Source: KBS50 sp042434095 (lineage in GTDB: Bacteria; Actinomycetota; Actinomycetes; Mycobacteriales; Micromonosporaceae). Taken from it: DNA of 64,000 nt. Below, one piece after another: positions 16,105 through 24,310 of this stretch. Position 1 is the first letter of the stretch. Every line of letters begins with the position of its first letter. The position numbers were made by a program, and so were the translations under genes. The stretch covers positions 79,634-143,633 of the forward strand of contig NZ_JBHLUE010000009.1 of assembly GCF_042434095.1 (NCBI RefSeq). Reading direction: 5' to 3'. Under the pieces are notes generated by a model. That model was given only the letters and a program-made list of their open reading frames with translations, made no database searches and had not been told where the DNA came from.

Positions 16105-17198
16105 GCGCGCGTGGCGATGGCCCGGCCAGCGTCGCTGCCGGTGCCGCGGTGCGCGCGCCGGCCGGTGACCCGACGCGCGCGCCGGCCGGTGACCCGACGC
16201 GCGCGCCGGTAGCGGTCGTCGTGGGCAAGTTCCTGCCCCCGCATCGGGGCCACTCGTACCTGATCGAGACCGCCTGCGCCGGCGCCGACCGGGTCACGGT
16301 GATCGTGTGCGCCCGTCCCGACGACCCGATGCCGGCGGATGTCCGCGCCGGCGTGCTGCGGGACCTGCACCCCGGGGCCACCGTGCTGGTCACCCCGGAC
16401 GACATCCCCGACGACCAGGGGGAGGCGACGTCGCGGGCGTGGGCGCAGCGCACCATCGGGCTGCTCGGTGGGCGCGGCCCGGACCTGGTGTTCAGCTCCG
16501 AGGAGTACGGGCCCCGGTACGCGGCCTTCATGGGTGCCCGGCACGTCAGCGTCGACCCGGGCCGGACCCGCTTCCCGATCTCCGGTACGGCCGTCCGCGC
16601 CGATCCGTGGGCCACCGCCCGGTTCCTCGCCCCCGCGGTGCGGGCCTGGTTCGTGCGCCGGGTCTGCGTGCTGGGCGCGGAGTCCACCGGCACCACCACG
16701 CTGGCGCGGGACCTGGCCGAACACTACGGCTGCGACTGGGTGCCCGAGTACGGGCGGACGTATTGCGAGCGGCGGCTGGCGCAGGCGCCGACGATCGACT
16801 GGGACACCGACGACTTCGTCCACATCGCCTGCCGCCAGCAGGCCGACGAGGACGCCGCCGCCCGCCGGGGCGGACGGCTGCTGATCTGCGACACCGACGC
16901 CCTGGCCACGTCCATCTGGCACGAACGCTATCTGGGCGCCGCCTCGCCGCGGGTGGCCGGGCTCGCCGCGGCCCGCTCGTACGCGCTGTACATCCTCACC
17001 GCCGACGACATCCCGTTCGTGCAGGACGGCACCCGCGACGGCGAGCACCTGCGCGGCTGGATGACCGACCGGTTCCGGCAGGCGCTCGGGGCCCGCACCG
17101 AACCGTGGATCGAGGTACGCGGGTCCCGCCGCGAGCGCCTGGCGGCCGCCCGTACCGCCATCGACACCCTGCTGACCATCCCGATGGGAGCCCGCTGA
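16101..17198 (+). CDS. nadR: NadR-like NMN adenylyltransferase / ribosylnicotinamide kinase
   Basis: 365 residues with two enzymatic domains. Residues ~38-190 are a nucleotidyltransferase domain with GKFLPPHRGHSYLIE (the GxFxPxHxGH motif) and the ISGTAVR signature. Residues ~200-360 are a kinase with the P-loop GAESTGTTTLAR. Together they phosphorylate nicotinamide riboside to NMN and adenylate it to NAD. Unlike enterobacterial NadR there is no N-terminal DNA-binding domain; here the divergent NrtR fills that role. The first ~35 residues hold a direct repeat (RAPAGDPT twice, then RAP), a low-complexity leader, so an internal start is possible. GTGA overlap with pnuC and a one-base overlap with the next gene indicate coupling. 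Confidence 0.9.
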   Translation: MSARGDGPASVAAGAAVRAPAGDPTRAPAGDPTRAPVAVVVGKFLPPHRGHSYLIETACAGADRVTVIVCARPDDPMPADVRAGVLRDLHPGATVLVTPDDIPDDQGEATSRAWAQRTIGLLGGRGPDLVFSSEEYGPRYAAFMGARHVSVDPGRTRFPISGTAVRADPWATARFLAPAVRAWFVRRVCVLGAESTGTTTLARDLAEHYGCDWVPEYGRTYCERRLAQAPTIDWDTDDFVHIACRQQADEDAAARRGGRLLICDTDALATSIWHERYLGAASPRVAGLAAARSYALYILTADDIPFVQDGTRDGEHLRGWMTDRFRQALGARTEPWIEVRGSRRERLAAARTAIDTLLTIPMGAR

Positions 17199-17803
17199 TG
17201 CCCGACCGGCCTACCTCCGACCGGCCTACCTCCGATCGTCTGGCGCCCGAGCGGCCGACCCCCGAGCAGCGCCTGGACCGGCTGCGGGCGGCCGAGGCCG
17301 CCGGCGAGCCGCTGGACCTCATGCCGTTCTGGGGACACAAGCCGACCCGCACGGGCGTGATCGGCGCCGGTTGCCTGAGCCAGTGGTGGCCGGTGACATT
17401 CACTGTGGACGGTGTGTCGTATCCGAGCGCCGAGCACTGGATGATGGCGCAGAAGGCGAGGCTGTTCGGCGACCCCGACGGCCTGGCCGCCGTGCTGCGC
17501 GCGGCGAGCCCCGGTGCGGCGAAGGCGGCCGGTCGCAAGGTCCGCGGTTTCGACGAGGAGCGGTGGACGGCGGCCCGGTACGACATCGTGGTGGCCGGAA
17601 CCCTCGCCAAGTTCGGCCAGCACCCGGAGCTGGCCGGGTTCCTGACCGCCACCGGCCGCAAGGTCCTGGTGGAGGCCAGCCCGTACGACCGGATCTGGGG
17701 CATCGGCATGGCCGCCACGAACCCGGACGCGGCCCGCCCGTCGCGCTGGCGGGGGCTCAACCTGCTCGGCTTCGCCCTCATGGAGGTCCGGGAGCGACTG
17801 TGA
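17198..17803 (+). CDS. NADAR family N-glycosidase
   Basis: 201 residues. After a charged N-terminus with a short repeat (PTSDR twice) the NADAR (YbiA-like) fold is clear: GCLSQWWPVTFTVDG, YPSAEHWMMAQKARLF, SPGAAKAAGRKVRGF and ASPYDRIWGIGM. Members hydrolyse N-glycosidic bonds of riboflavin intermediates or remove ADP-ribose from guanine in nucleic acids. The start codon overlaps the nadR stop, so it belongs to the NAD salvage operon. A role in returning ADP-ribose from modified bases or in metabolite repair is inference. Confidence 0.86.
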   Translation: MPDRPTSDRPTSDRLAPERPTPEQRLDRLRAAEAAGEPLDLMPFWGHKPTRTGVIGAGCLSQWWPVTFTVDGVSYPSAEHWMMAQKARLFGDPDGLAAVLRAASPGAAKAAGRKVRGFDEERWTAARYDIVVAGTLAKFGQHPELAGFLTATGRKVLVEASPYDRIWGIGMAATNPDAARPSRWRGLNLLGFALMEVRERL

Positions 17804-17809
17804 GCCCGG

Positions 17810-18664
17810 TCAGCGGATGTAGTCCTCCAGCAGCGCCGGGGTGAGCCCGCTGGCGCGAATGGCGGTCAGCGCGGCGGTCACGTCCTGGACGAAGGTCGAC
17901 CGGAAGTGCATCAGGATGATGTCGCCGGGCTGGATCCGGTGATCGGGGGTCTGGTAGAAGACCTTGCCCTCTCGGACGGTTTCCGACCAGTGGAACGCGG
18001 CCTCCAGGCCGCAGTCGTGCACGGCGGCGAGGGTGTTGTGGTCGTAGTTGCCGTACGGCGGGCGGAAGAACCTGGGCGGGGCGCCGAACGTGGCCCGCAG
18101 GCTGTCGCGCGCGCCGCAGATCTCGCGACGCTGGATCGGATAGGGCAGCCCGCGCAGGCTCCGGTGGGTGAGCGTGTGGTCCTCGATCACGCCGCCGGCG
18201 GCCACGAGCTGCCGGAAAAACTCGGGGTTCCCGGCGGCGACCGGGGCGATGAGGAACATCGTGAACGGGACGTGGACCGTGCGCATCAGCGCCGGCGCGC
18301 CGGGTAGCTGGACCTGGCCGTCGTCCATGGTCAGGAAGGCAACCGGTTGGTGCACCGGCAGGCGGTGGTAGATCGGCGCGGCCGCTCCGCCGCGGATGGC
18401 CACCGGCTGCGGCGCCGGGGTCGTCGGGAAGCCCGGTGACGTCGGCCCGACCCCGGGACTCGGCACGGCCGCCCGGCCCTGCGCCGGGGAGCCTCCGGGC
18501 GGGGCCAGCGCCTCGCCCGGCTGCCGCGTCGGCTGGCCGGAGGGTGAGGCGGACCCAGAGTGTCGGGTGTCCTGGTGGCCGCAGCCGGCCGTTCCGCTCA
18601 CCAGGACGATCACCATGACGGCCGCGGTGATCAGGGCACGGTGCACGGGCAGGTGACGTCGCAC
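17810..18664 (-). CDS. Polysaccharide deacetylase (NodB domain) lipoprotein
   Basis: 284 residues. A signal sequence ends in TAGC, so Cys28 may be lipidated. A Pro/Ser/Gly-rich linker of about 65 residues follows. The NodB domain has the metal-binding and catalytic motifs LTMDDG, HTLTHRSL and FRPPYGNY. The first motif reads TMDDG instead of TFDDG, still with both aspartates. It probably removes N- or O-acetyl groups from an extracellular glycan at the membrane surface. It converges with the NADAR gene with only six bases between. Confidence 0.84.
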   Translation of the reverse strand: MRRHLPVHRALITAAVMVIVLVSGTAGCGHQDTRHSGSASPSGQPTRQPGEALAPPGGSPAQGRAAVPSPGVGPTSPGFPTTPAPQPVAIRGGAAAPIYHRLPVHQPVAFLTMDDGQVQLPGAPALMRTVHVPFTMFLIAPVAAGNPEFFRQLVAAGGVIEDHTLTHRSLRGLPYPIQRREICGARDSLRATFGAPPRFFRPPYGNYDHNTLAAVHDCGLEAAFHWSETVREGKVFYQTPDHRIQPGDIILMHFRSTFVQDVTAALTAIRASGLTPALLEDYIR

Positions 18665-18731
18665 GCCGGTGAGCCTATAAGCGAGCGATTTTCGCTTGGG
18701 TAGTGCCTGGGGCGGCCCCGACGCGCTGCGG

Positions 18732-19391
18732 CTACGAACGTCCGGAGTCGGTCCTGCGGACCAGCATGTAGCCGTACGGGGGGTACGACTCCTCCGGCGG
18801 CGTACTGCCCTGGAAGATCAGGGCGAAGCCGGCGGCGGCGAAGCGTTCCTGCATCTCCCGCGCGGAGAGCCAGTACCGGTCGAAGTCGATGCCGAACCTT
18901 TCGACGCGGCTGCCGGGAGCGTTGCGGTGCACGGTGCCGTCGCCGTGCTTGAAGGCGGTCACCAGGTAACCGCCCGGCCGGACCACCCGGGCGAGTTCGG
19001 CGAAGGCCGGAACCCTGGCGTCCGGCGCCAGATAGATCAGCGAGAACCAGCACACCACCCCGGCCAGGGAGGCGTCCTCGAACGGCAGCGCGCGCAGGTC
19101 GGCGACCTCGTAGGCGAAGCCGGGGTTCTCCCGTCGCGCCACCTCCACCATCCGGGGAGACAGATCCACGCCCCGCGGCGACAGGCCCCGGCCCGCGAGA
19201 TAGGGGAGCAGGCGTCCGGTGCCGCAGCCCACGTCAGCGACCTCGGCGCCGACGGCCAGGGTCAGCTCGGCGAACAGGTCGAGCATGGCCCGCTCGACGG
19301 GCATGCTGTCGAGCGCCCCCGACAGGTTCTCCGCGTACCACTCCGAAAGCACATCGTGCGCGTTCCGCAGCTCTTCGGTCCTGGCGTCCAT
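18732..19391 (-). CDS. Class I SAM-dependent methyltransferase
   Basis: 219 residues. Motif I is VADVGCGTGRLLPYL, followed by GVDLSPRMVEVAR, LRALPFEDASLAGVVCWFSLIYL and LARVVRPGGYLVTAF. This is the UbiE/type-11 subgroup, small-molecule enzymes of broad use. The start at 19391 (MDARTEELR) is chosen over an upstream in-frame ATG because GGAAAGG precedes it. The substrate is unknown. A second methyltransferase gene lies immediately upstream on the same strand, with 84 bases between. Confidence 0.83.
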   Translation of the reverse strand: MDARTEELRNAHDVLSEWYAENLSGALDSMPVERAMLDLFAELTLAVGAEVADVGCGTGRLLPYLAGRGLSPRGVDLSPRMVEVARRENPGFAYEVADLRALPFEDASLAGVVCWFSLIYLAPDARVPAFAELARVVRPGGYLVTAFKHGDGTVHRNAPGSRVERFGIDFDRYWLSAREMQERFAAAGFALIFQGSTPPEESYPPYGYMLVRRTDSGRS

Positions 19392-19475
19392 CCCCGTTGG
19401 CCTTTCCGTCGGAAGCGTTGCGGCCGCGAATCTACCGCCGGCCGCCCCGACATCTGGCATCCGGGAGCAGTGCCG

Positions 19476-20228
19476 TCAGGCGGACTCGCAGATGCAGAGT
19501 TGGAGCGGTGAGTCCGCGGCGAGGGGTCGACCGGACCAGTCGCCGGAGCGCTCGACGAGACGAAGGCCGCCGGCCGAGAGCAGCAGCGGCAACTCCTGCG
19601 GGAAGATGCTCCTGATTTCGAGTGGCGCGACGACGAAGTCGGGCTCGGCGTCGGTCGAGAGGTGCCACGTGCCGCGGGTGACCTGTGCTGGCGCATCATA
19701 GATCTCACTGACCTCGACGCTGACGGTGCCACGGTCGGGATCCACGAACGACAACGACTCCCGGGTGCGCCGGACGCCATCGGCGGCGGCAAGCAGGCGC
19801 ACGCTCGGGTTGAACACATCGAAGACGAATCGAGCCCCAGGCGCGAGGTGCCGTCGAACCGCCCGGAAGCAGCTCACCAGATCCTCTGTCTCGTGCAGAT
19901 GCAGCAGGGAATTGGCTGCGATGAACACGAAGTCGAAGGTGCGACCCAGCTCGAAGCCCCGCATGTCGCCCCGTAGCCATTCGACCACAATGCCGCGCTC
20001 GTTCGCCTTCCGCTGAGCCTGCGCCAGCATGTCCGCCGAGAAGTCCAGGCCGACGCACGGGTGCCCGTCGGACGCGATCGGGACGAGCTTGTGTCCGGTG
20101 CCGCACCCGAGCTCCAACACGCGCCCGCCGTACCGGTCGGCGGCGGCCCGGTAGAAGCCGACGGCAGGGCCGCCGCCCGGGAACATCAGGTCGTACAGCC
20201 TCGCGTGCGAATAGAACGACTCACTCAT
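19476..20228 (-). CDS. Class I SAM-dependent methyltransferase
   Basis: 250 residues with VLELGCGTGHKLVPIA (motif I), GLDFSADMLAQAQRKA and FDFVFIAANSLLHL, then a C-terminal beta-rich half (FVDPDRGTVSVEVSEIYD) often seen in methyltransferase domain 25 proteins. AGAGGTG lies before the ATG. It is not closely similar to the downstream methyltransferase, so the pair is not a recent duplication. The substrate is unknown. Confidence 0.83.
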   Translation of the reverse strand: MSESFYSHARLYDLMFPGGGPAVGFYRAAADRYGGRVLELGCGTGHKLVPIASDGHPCVGLDFSADMLAQAQRKANERGIVVEWLRGDMRGFELGRTFDFVFIAANSLLHLHETEDLVSCFRAVRRHLAPGARFVFDVFNPSVRLLAAADGVRRTRESLSFVDPDRGTVSVEVSEIYDAPAQVTRGTWHLSTDAEPDFVVAPLEIRSIFPQELPLLLSAGGLRLVERSGDWSGRPLAADSPLQLCICESA

Positions 20229-20252
20229 GTGGCACCTCTGGAGGCTCGCCGG

Positions 20253-20831
20253 TCAGCCCAGCGACGCGCTCGCGGCGCGCAGTTCGTCCAGGGCCGCCAG
20301 GGCGTACGGTGCGAGCTCGTCATTGGCGTCGTGGTCGCCCTCGGACCAGTCCGCGTAGCCGCGCTTGAACGCCAACACTCCCAGCTCGCCCGCGAGGGCC
20401 GCGGTTGGGTCGGGTACGCCGCGGGCGACCAGGGCGGCCGTCATCGCGGCCGCGAGGCTGACGCTCTTGAGCGCGTCCCGCTCCTGCAGTTCGGCGCTGG
20501 CGGCGATGGCGGCCTTCAGTCGCGGCCCGAGCTGCCGGTTCATCGGGCCCATGGCGGCCGACGCGCGTTCGAGGCCGGCGGCCACCGCCGCGAGCGGGCT
20601 GGCGTCCGCCGGCGCCTCGGCGATCCCCTCGGCCAGCAGCCGGCTCAGCATCTCCTGGCCGGCCACCAGCAGCTCGCGCTTGTCCGGGAAGTGTCGGAAG
20701 AAGGTGCTCTTGGTGACCCCGGCCCGCTCGGCGATCTGGGCGACCGTCGTGGCGTCGTACCCCTGTTCGGTGAACAGGTCGACGGCGGCCACGACGAGGC
20801 GCTCGCGTGCCCCCGGCTCCCATCGACCCAT
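20253..20831 (-). CDS. TetR family transcriptional regulator
   Basis: 192 residues with a canonical TetR HTH (LVVAAVDLFTEQGYDATTVAQIAERAGVTKSTFFRHFPDKRELL, residues ~12-55). The C-terminal ligand domain has no special signature. ATG 20831 has TATGCT six bases upstream and is probably leaderless. The gene faces an NAD(P)-binding oxidoreductase gene across two dyads whose arms read GATGGGAC/GTCCCATC, the likely operators. The inducer is unknown. Confidence 0.88.
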   Translation of the reverse strand: MGRWEPGARERLVVAAVDLFTEQGYDATTVAQIAERAGVTKSTFFRHFPDKRELLVAGQEMLSRLLAEGIAEAPADASPLAAVAAGLERASAAMGPMNRQLGPRLKAAIAASAELQERDALKSVSLAAAMTAALVARGVPDPTAALAGELGVLAFKRGYADWSEGDHDANDELAPYALAALDELRAASASLG

Positions 20832-20844
20832 GGTCCCAGCATAG

Positions 20845-20902
20845 GCGACGGGACCTTTGTCCCATCACTCTGGTAGGGTGATGGGACAAGAGTCCCATCA
20901 CC
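20845..20902. promoter_or_regulatory. Two TetR operator-like dyads
   Basis: The stronger site has 11-bp perfect arms, GGTGATGGGAC (20877-20887) and GTCCCATCACC (20892-20902), with the spacer AAGA. A second, weaker site (about 20845-20868) keeps GGGAC-CTTT-GTCCCATCAC. Both lie between the divergent tetR and oxidoreductase genes, and the stronger one lies next to the oxidoreductase ribosome binding site. Confidence 0.7.
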
Positions 20903-20916
20903 TGCGGGAGATGTCC

Positions 20917-21798
20917 ATGCACGTCTTCATCACCGGCGGCACCGGCCTGATCGGCTCCGCCGTCGTCGCCGAACTCCTCAGCAACGGCCACACCGTCCTC
21001 GCGCTCACCCGATCCGACGCATCCGCCGCGGCCGCCGAGAAGGCCGGCGCCGAGACCATCCGGGGCGGCCTGGCCGACCTCGACGTCCTGCGCGCCGGGG
21101 CCGCCCGCGCCGATGGGGTGATCCACTTGGCGTTCGACCACGACTTCAGCACGGCCGAGGCCGTCGCGAAGGCGGTCGCCACCGAGGGCGCCGCCCTCGC
21201 CGCCCTGAGCGAGGAACTCATCGGCAGCGACCGGCCCTTCGTCACGGTCTCCGGCACGCCCGCCGTACCGGGCCGGGCCTCGACCGAGAACGACCCGCCG
21301 ATCGTCGACGGGCCGGTCGGCGGTCGCGGCCGCGCGGTCGCGGCCGTGCTGGACCTGGCCGCACAGGGCGTACGCAGCGCCGCCATCCGGCTGCCGCGCA
21401 CCGTGCACAACGAGGGCCGGGGCGGGTTCGCCGGCCTGCTGACCGACATCGCCCGGCAGACCGGGGTGTCCGGCTACCCGGGTGACGGCACCCAGCGCTG
21501 GCCCGCCGTGCACGCGCTCGACGCGGCGGTCCTGTTCCGGCTGGCCCTGGAGCGGGCGGCGGCCGGCACCTCCTGGCACGCGGTGGCCGACGAGGGAGAC
21601 CGGGTACGCGACATCGCCGCGGTGATCGGCCGGCGGCTGGGCCTGCCGGTCCGGGAGGTGTCGGCGGAGACCTACGGCCCGCTCGGCGGCATCTTCGCGG
21701 CCGACCAGCCCTCGTCCAGCGCCCACACCCGGGAGGCGCTGGGGTGGGCGCCGAAGCACCCGAGCCTGCTGGCGGACCTGGAGAACATCCAACCCTGA
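20917..21798 (+). CDS. NAD-dependent epimerase/dehydratase-like oxidoreductase (extended SDR)
   Basis: 293 residues of the atypical SDR/epimerase type. The N-terminal dinucleotide-binding motif is FITGGTGLIGSAVVAEL. A catalytic YxxxK is not evident in the expected place, which is common in the atypical group. AIRLPRTVHNEGRGGF and LGWAPKHPSLLADLE match the substrate half of this family. The start at 20917 is set by GCGGGAG seven bases upstream and excludes an ATG two codons earlier. It is probably induced when the divergent TetR protein leaves its operators. Confidence 0.83.
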   Translation: MHVFITGGTGLIGSAVVAELLSNGHTVLALTRSDASAAAAEKAGAETIRGGLADLDVLRAGAARADGVIHLAFDHDFSTAEAVAKAVATEGAALAALSEELIGSDRPFVTVSGTPAVPGRASTENDPPIVDGPVGGRGRAVAAVLDLAAQGVRSAAIRLPRTVHNEGRGGFAGLLTDIARQTGVSGYPGDGTQRWPAVHALDAAVLFRLALERAAAGTSWHAVADEGDRVRDIAAVIGRRLGLPVREVSAETYGPLGGIFAADQPSSSAHTREALGWAPKHPSLLADLENIQP

Positions 21799-21852
21799 CC
21801 GGAGCCCGGGGACCGGCCAGGACGAGGTCACTCCGGTCCCTAGGCTGGTCGA

Positions 21853-21915
21853 ATGCGGATCGATCTGGTGACCCTGATCGTCGACGAGTACGACCCCGCG
21901 ATCGCAATCTTCACC
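21853..21915 (+). pseudogene. N-terminal fragment of a VOC family gene
   Basis: The first ~20 codons, MRIDLVTLIVDEYDPAIAIF, read like the opening strand and helix of a VOC protein (usually continuing into F..LGF.L..D). The similarity stops abruptly at about 21912, where the sequence runs into the 3' side of the sigma factor gene. A TAGGCT hexamer six bases before the ATG shows the old promoter is still present. The rest of the gene is missing. Confidence 0.5.
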
Positions 21916-21963
21916 GGCGGTCCTGAGCCCCGCCGCGCCGCCGATCGGGAGATTCGACGCCGA

Positions 21964-23235
21964 TCAGCCGCCGTTCAGGCGTCGGGACAGGAACTCCCGC
22001 TCACCGTCGTTGCCGGTCAGCTCCAACGCCTGCCCGTAGGCCAGGGCGGCCTCGGCGGTCCGGCCCAGCCGCCGGAGCAGGTCCGCCTTGACCGCGGGCA
22101 GGTACCGGTAGCCGGCGAGCCGTCCATGGTGCTCCAACCGCTCGATCTCGCGCAGGGCGTGCTCGGGACCGGCGACCTGTGCCAGCGCCACGGTGCGGTT
22201 GAGCCGCACGACCGGAGAGGGCCACACCGCCAGCAGCTCGTCGTAGAGCGTGAGGATCTGCGGCCAGTCGGTCTGCTCGAAGGTCGGTGCCTGGGCGTAC
22301 AGGGCGGCGATCGCGGCCTGCAGCGCGTACCGTCCCGGCCGGCCGCCCCGCAGGGCGGCCACGATCAGCTCGTGCGCCTCGGCGATGGCGGCCCGGTCCC
22401 ACCGGGAGCGATCCTGTTGGTCCAGCCGCAGCAGCCGGCCCCGGTCGTCCACCCGAGTGCCGCGCCGGGCGTCGGTGACCAGCAGCAGCGCGAGCAGCCC
22501 GCACACCTCCCGCTCGTCCGGCGCCAGCGCGCGCAGCATCCGCGCCAGGTGCAGGGCCTGACCGGTCAGCTCGGCCCGGACCAGCGCCGCGCCGGACGGG
22601 GCGGTGTGCCCGGTGGTGAACAGCAGGTGGATCACCCCGAGGACCGCCCCGAGCCGGGCCGGCAGCTCGGCCGCCGCCGGAACACGGAACGGGATCCGGG
22701 CGGCGGAGATCTTCTTCTTCGCCCGGGTCAACCGGGCCGCCATCGTCGGCTCGGAGACCAGGAACGCCTGGGCGACCTCCGCGGTGGTCAGCCCGCACAC
22801 CAGCCGCAGCGTGAGCGCCGGCTGAACCTCCGGCGCCAGCGCCGGATGGCAGCACATGAAGATCAGCCGTAGGCGCTCGTCCGGCAGGTCCGCCGGCGCC
22901 CGCAGGGCGGGTTCCGCCGGTACGGCGGGAGCCGGTTCGTCGCTCTCGTCGCCCGGACGTACCAGCAGGGCGAGCTTGCTCCGGTAGACCCGGTCCCGCC
23001 GGATCGCGTCGATGGCACGGCGCCGGGCCGTGGTGGTGAGCCAGGCGACCGGCTCGGCCGGGACGCCGGCCGCGGGCCACGCCGTCAGGGCGTCCGCGTA
23101 CGCCTCCTGGACACACTCCTCGGCCAGGTCAAGATCCCGGGCGACGCGCACCGTCGCGGCGAGCACCAGGCCCCAGCCGCGACGGTGCGCGTCGGCCACC
23201 GCCCGGGCGGCGGACGCCGGTTCCCGGCCGGTCAT
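21964..23235 (-). CDS. ECF42-type RNA polymerase sigma factor (DUF6596 extension)
   Basis: 423 residues. The sigma2/sigma4 regions occupy the first ~185 residues (DLDLAEECVQEAYADALTAWP; TTAEVAQAFLVSEPTMAARLTRAKKKI). A long C-terminal extension holds TPR-like helices (ALYAQAPTFEQTDWPQILTLYDELL; LNRTVALAQVAGPEHAL), which defines group ECF42. From family knowledge, these sigma factors are coupled to DGPF/YCII proteins rather than to membrane anti-sigma factors, and the extension is needed for activity. The ATG overlaps the stop of the YCII gene by four bases, matching that association. Confidence 0.9.
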   Translation of the reverse strand: MTGREPASAARAVADAHRRGWGLVLAATVRVARDLDLAEECVQEAYADALTAWPAAGVPAEPVAWLTTTARRRAIDAIRRDRVYRSKLALLVRPGDESDEPAPAVPAEPALRAPADLPDERLRLIFMCCHPALAPEVQPALTLRLVCGLTTAEVAQAFLVSEPTMAARLTRAKKKISAARIPFRVPAAAELPARLGAVLGVIHLLFTTGHTAPSGAALVRAELTGQALHLARMLRALAPDEREVCGLLALLLVTDARRGTRVDDRGRLLRLDQQDRSRWDRAAIAEAHELIVAALRGGRPGRYALQAAIAALYAQAPTFEQTDWPQILTLYDELLAVWPSPVVRLNRTVALAQVAGPEHALREIERLEHHGRLAGYRYLPAVKADLLRRLGRTAEAALAYGQALELTGNDGEREFLSRRLNGG

Positions 23236-23582
23236 CCACCCGCCGTCGGGCGGACGAAACTGCCCTCGACCGGCCGGACCTCGACGCCGCCGCCCTGCGC
23301 GACGGCCGGGTTCGCGCCGGCGATCCGCAGCGCGGCGTCCAGGTCGGGCGCCTCGATCACGTAGAAGCCCGCGACGACCTCCTTGGCGTCCACGAACGGC
23401 CCGTCGGTCACCGCGTCGGCGCGGATCGACGTCGCGGTCGCGTCCGGCTCCAGCGCGAACGCCGCCACCAGGCCACCGGACCGTTCCAGCTCCGCGGCAT
23501 GCCGGTCGTGCGCCTGCAGGACCTCCGGTCCGGCCTGCGCGTCGTCGGCCGCCGGGTAGATCAGAACCGCGTACTGCGGCAT
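23232..23582 (-). CDS. YCII-related (DGPF domain) protein
   Basis: 116 residues with MPQYAVLIYPAADD at the N-terminus and the family hallmark TDGPFVDAKEVVAGFYVIEAPDLDAAL. These dimeric ferredoxin-like proteins occur next to ECF42 sigma genes and may act with them. GGGAGGA precedes the ATG. It is first in a two-gene operon, overlapping the sigma gene by four bases. The biochemical role is unknown. Confidence 0.88.
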   Translation of the reverse strand: MPQYAVLIYPAADDAQAGPEVLQAHDRHAAELERSGGLVAAFALEPDATATSIRADAVTDGPFVDAKEVVAGFYVIEAPDLDAALRIAGANPAVAQGGGVEVRPVEGSFVRPTAGG

Positions 23583-23681
23583 GTCGTCCTCCCTCACAAG
23601 ATCCACGATTGTCCTCCACCGGGATGTCGAACGGGCCGGGCGGATTCGACAGCGCCGCGGGAAAGAATTTTCGGCCCGTGC

Positions 23682-23708
23682 TGTTACCTCGCCGCCGCGC
23701 CGCGGGTC
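23682..23708 (+). promoter_or_regulatory. Candidate ECF41-type promoter of the CMD gene
   Basis: TGTTACC (23682-23688), a 16-base spacer and GGTC (23705-23708) lie 62 bases before the CMD start. The ECF41 consensus is TGTCACA, 16 bases, CGTC, so both elements are close but not exact. Confidence 0.4.
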
Positions 23709-23769
23709 ATCCCGGTGGACACGATCAACCGCCGGTCCAGGGCCGGCACGGAGAGCCGCGGAGGCAACC

Positions 23770-24225
23770 ATGCAGGCACGGATGTCCAGCGTCGGGCTGC
23801 TCGTACCGGAGGCGGTGAAGGCGCTGATCGCGTTCAACGCGGCCGGCCGGACCGACGCGGTCCCCGAGCAGACCGCCCAGCTGATCCGGCTGCGGGCGAG
23901 CCAGATCAACGGCTGCAGCGTGTGCACCGGGATGCACGCGCTGCAGCTGAGGCAGGCGGGTGCGAGCGACGAGCGCGTCGCCGCGGTCGCCGCCTGGCGG
24001 CACGCGCGCTGCTTCACCGACCCCGAGCGGGCCGCGTTGGCGCTGACCGAGGCCGCCACGCGGCTCGCCGACGCCACCGACCCGGTCCCCGACGAGGTCT
24101 GGGACGCCGCGGCCGCCCACTACGACGAGCGCGGTCTCGCCGGTCTGCTCATCGAGATCGCCACGATCAACGCCTTCAACCGGCTCAGCGTCCCCATCCA
24201 TCAGCCGGCGGGCGTGGACTCCTGA
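23770..24225 (+). CDS. Carboxymuconolactone decarboxylase (CMD/AhpD-like) family protein
   Basis: 151 residues, all-helical CMD fold. The redox-like motif CSVCTGMH (CxxC plus a following His) lies near residue 55, preceded by LIRLRASQINGC and followed by WRHARCFTDPERAALALTEAATRL. CMD proteins with CxxC can act as peroxidase-like disulfide reductases. GGAGG lies upstream of the ATG. The next gene encodes an ECF41 sigma factor; CMD, oxidoreductase or epimerase genes are the known partners and targets of ECF41. Confidence 0.88.
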   Translation: MQARMSSVGLLVPEAVKALIAFNAAGRTDAVPEQTAQLIRLRASQINGCSVCTGMHALQLRQAGASDERVAAVAAWRHARCFTDPERAALALTEAATRLADATDPVPDEVWDAAAAHYDERGLAGLLIEIATINAFNRLSVPIHQPAGVDS

Positions 24226-24246
24226 CCGCGGCCGGGGAGCGCCGGA

Positions 24247-24273
24247 CGTCACGTCGACGACGCGAGGCGCGTC
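24247..24273 (+). promoter_or_regulatory. Candidate ECF41 autoregulatory promoter
   Basis: CGTCACG (24247-24253), exactly 16 bases, then CGTC (24270-24273) lie upstream of the ECF41 sigma gene. The consensus for this group is TGTCACA-n16-CGTC. The -10 half matches exactly and the -35 half in five of seven bases. Confidence 0.5.
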
Positions 24274-24310
24274 AATCTGGCAGGGACCCGAACACGAGGA
24301 CGAGAATCGT

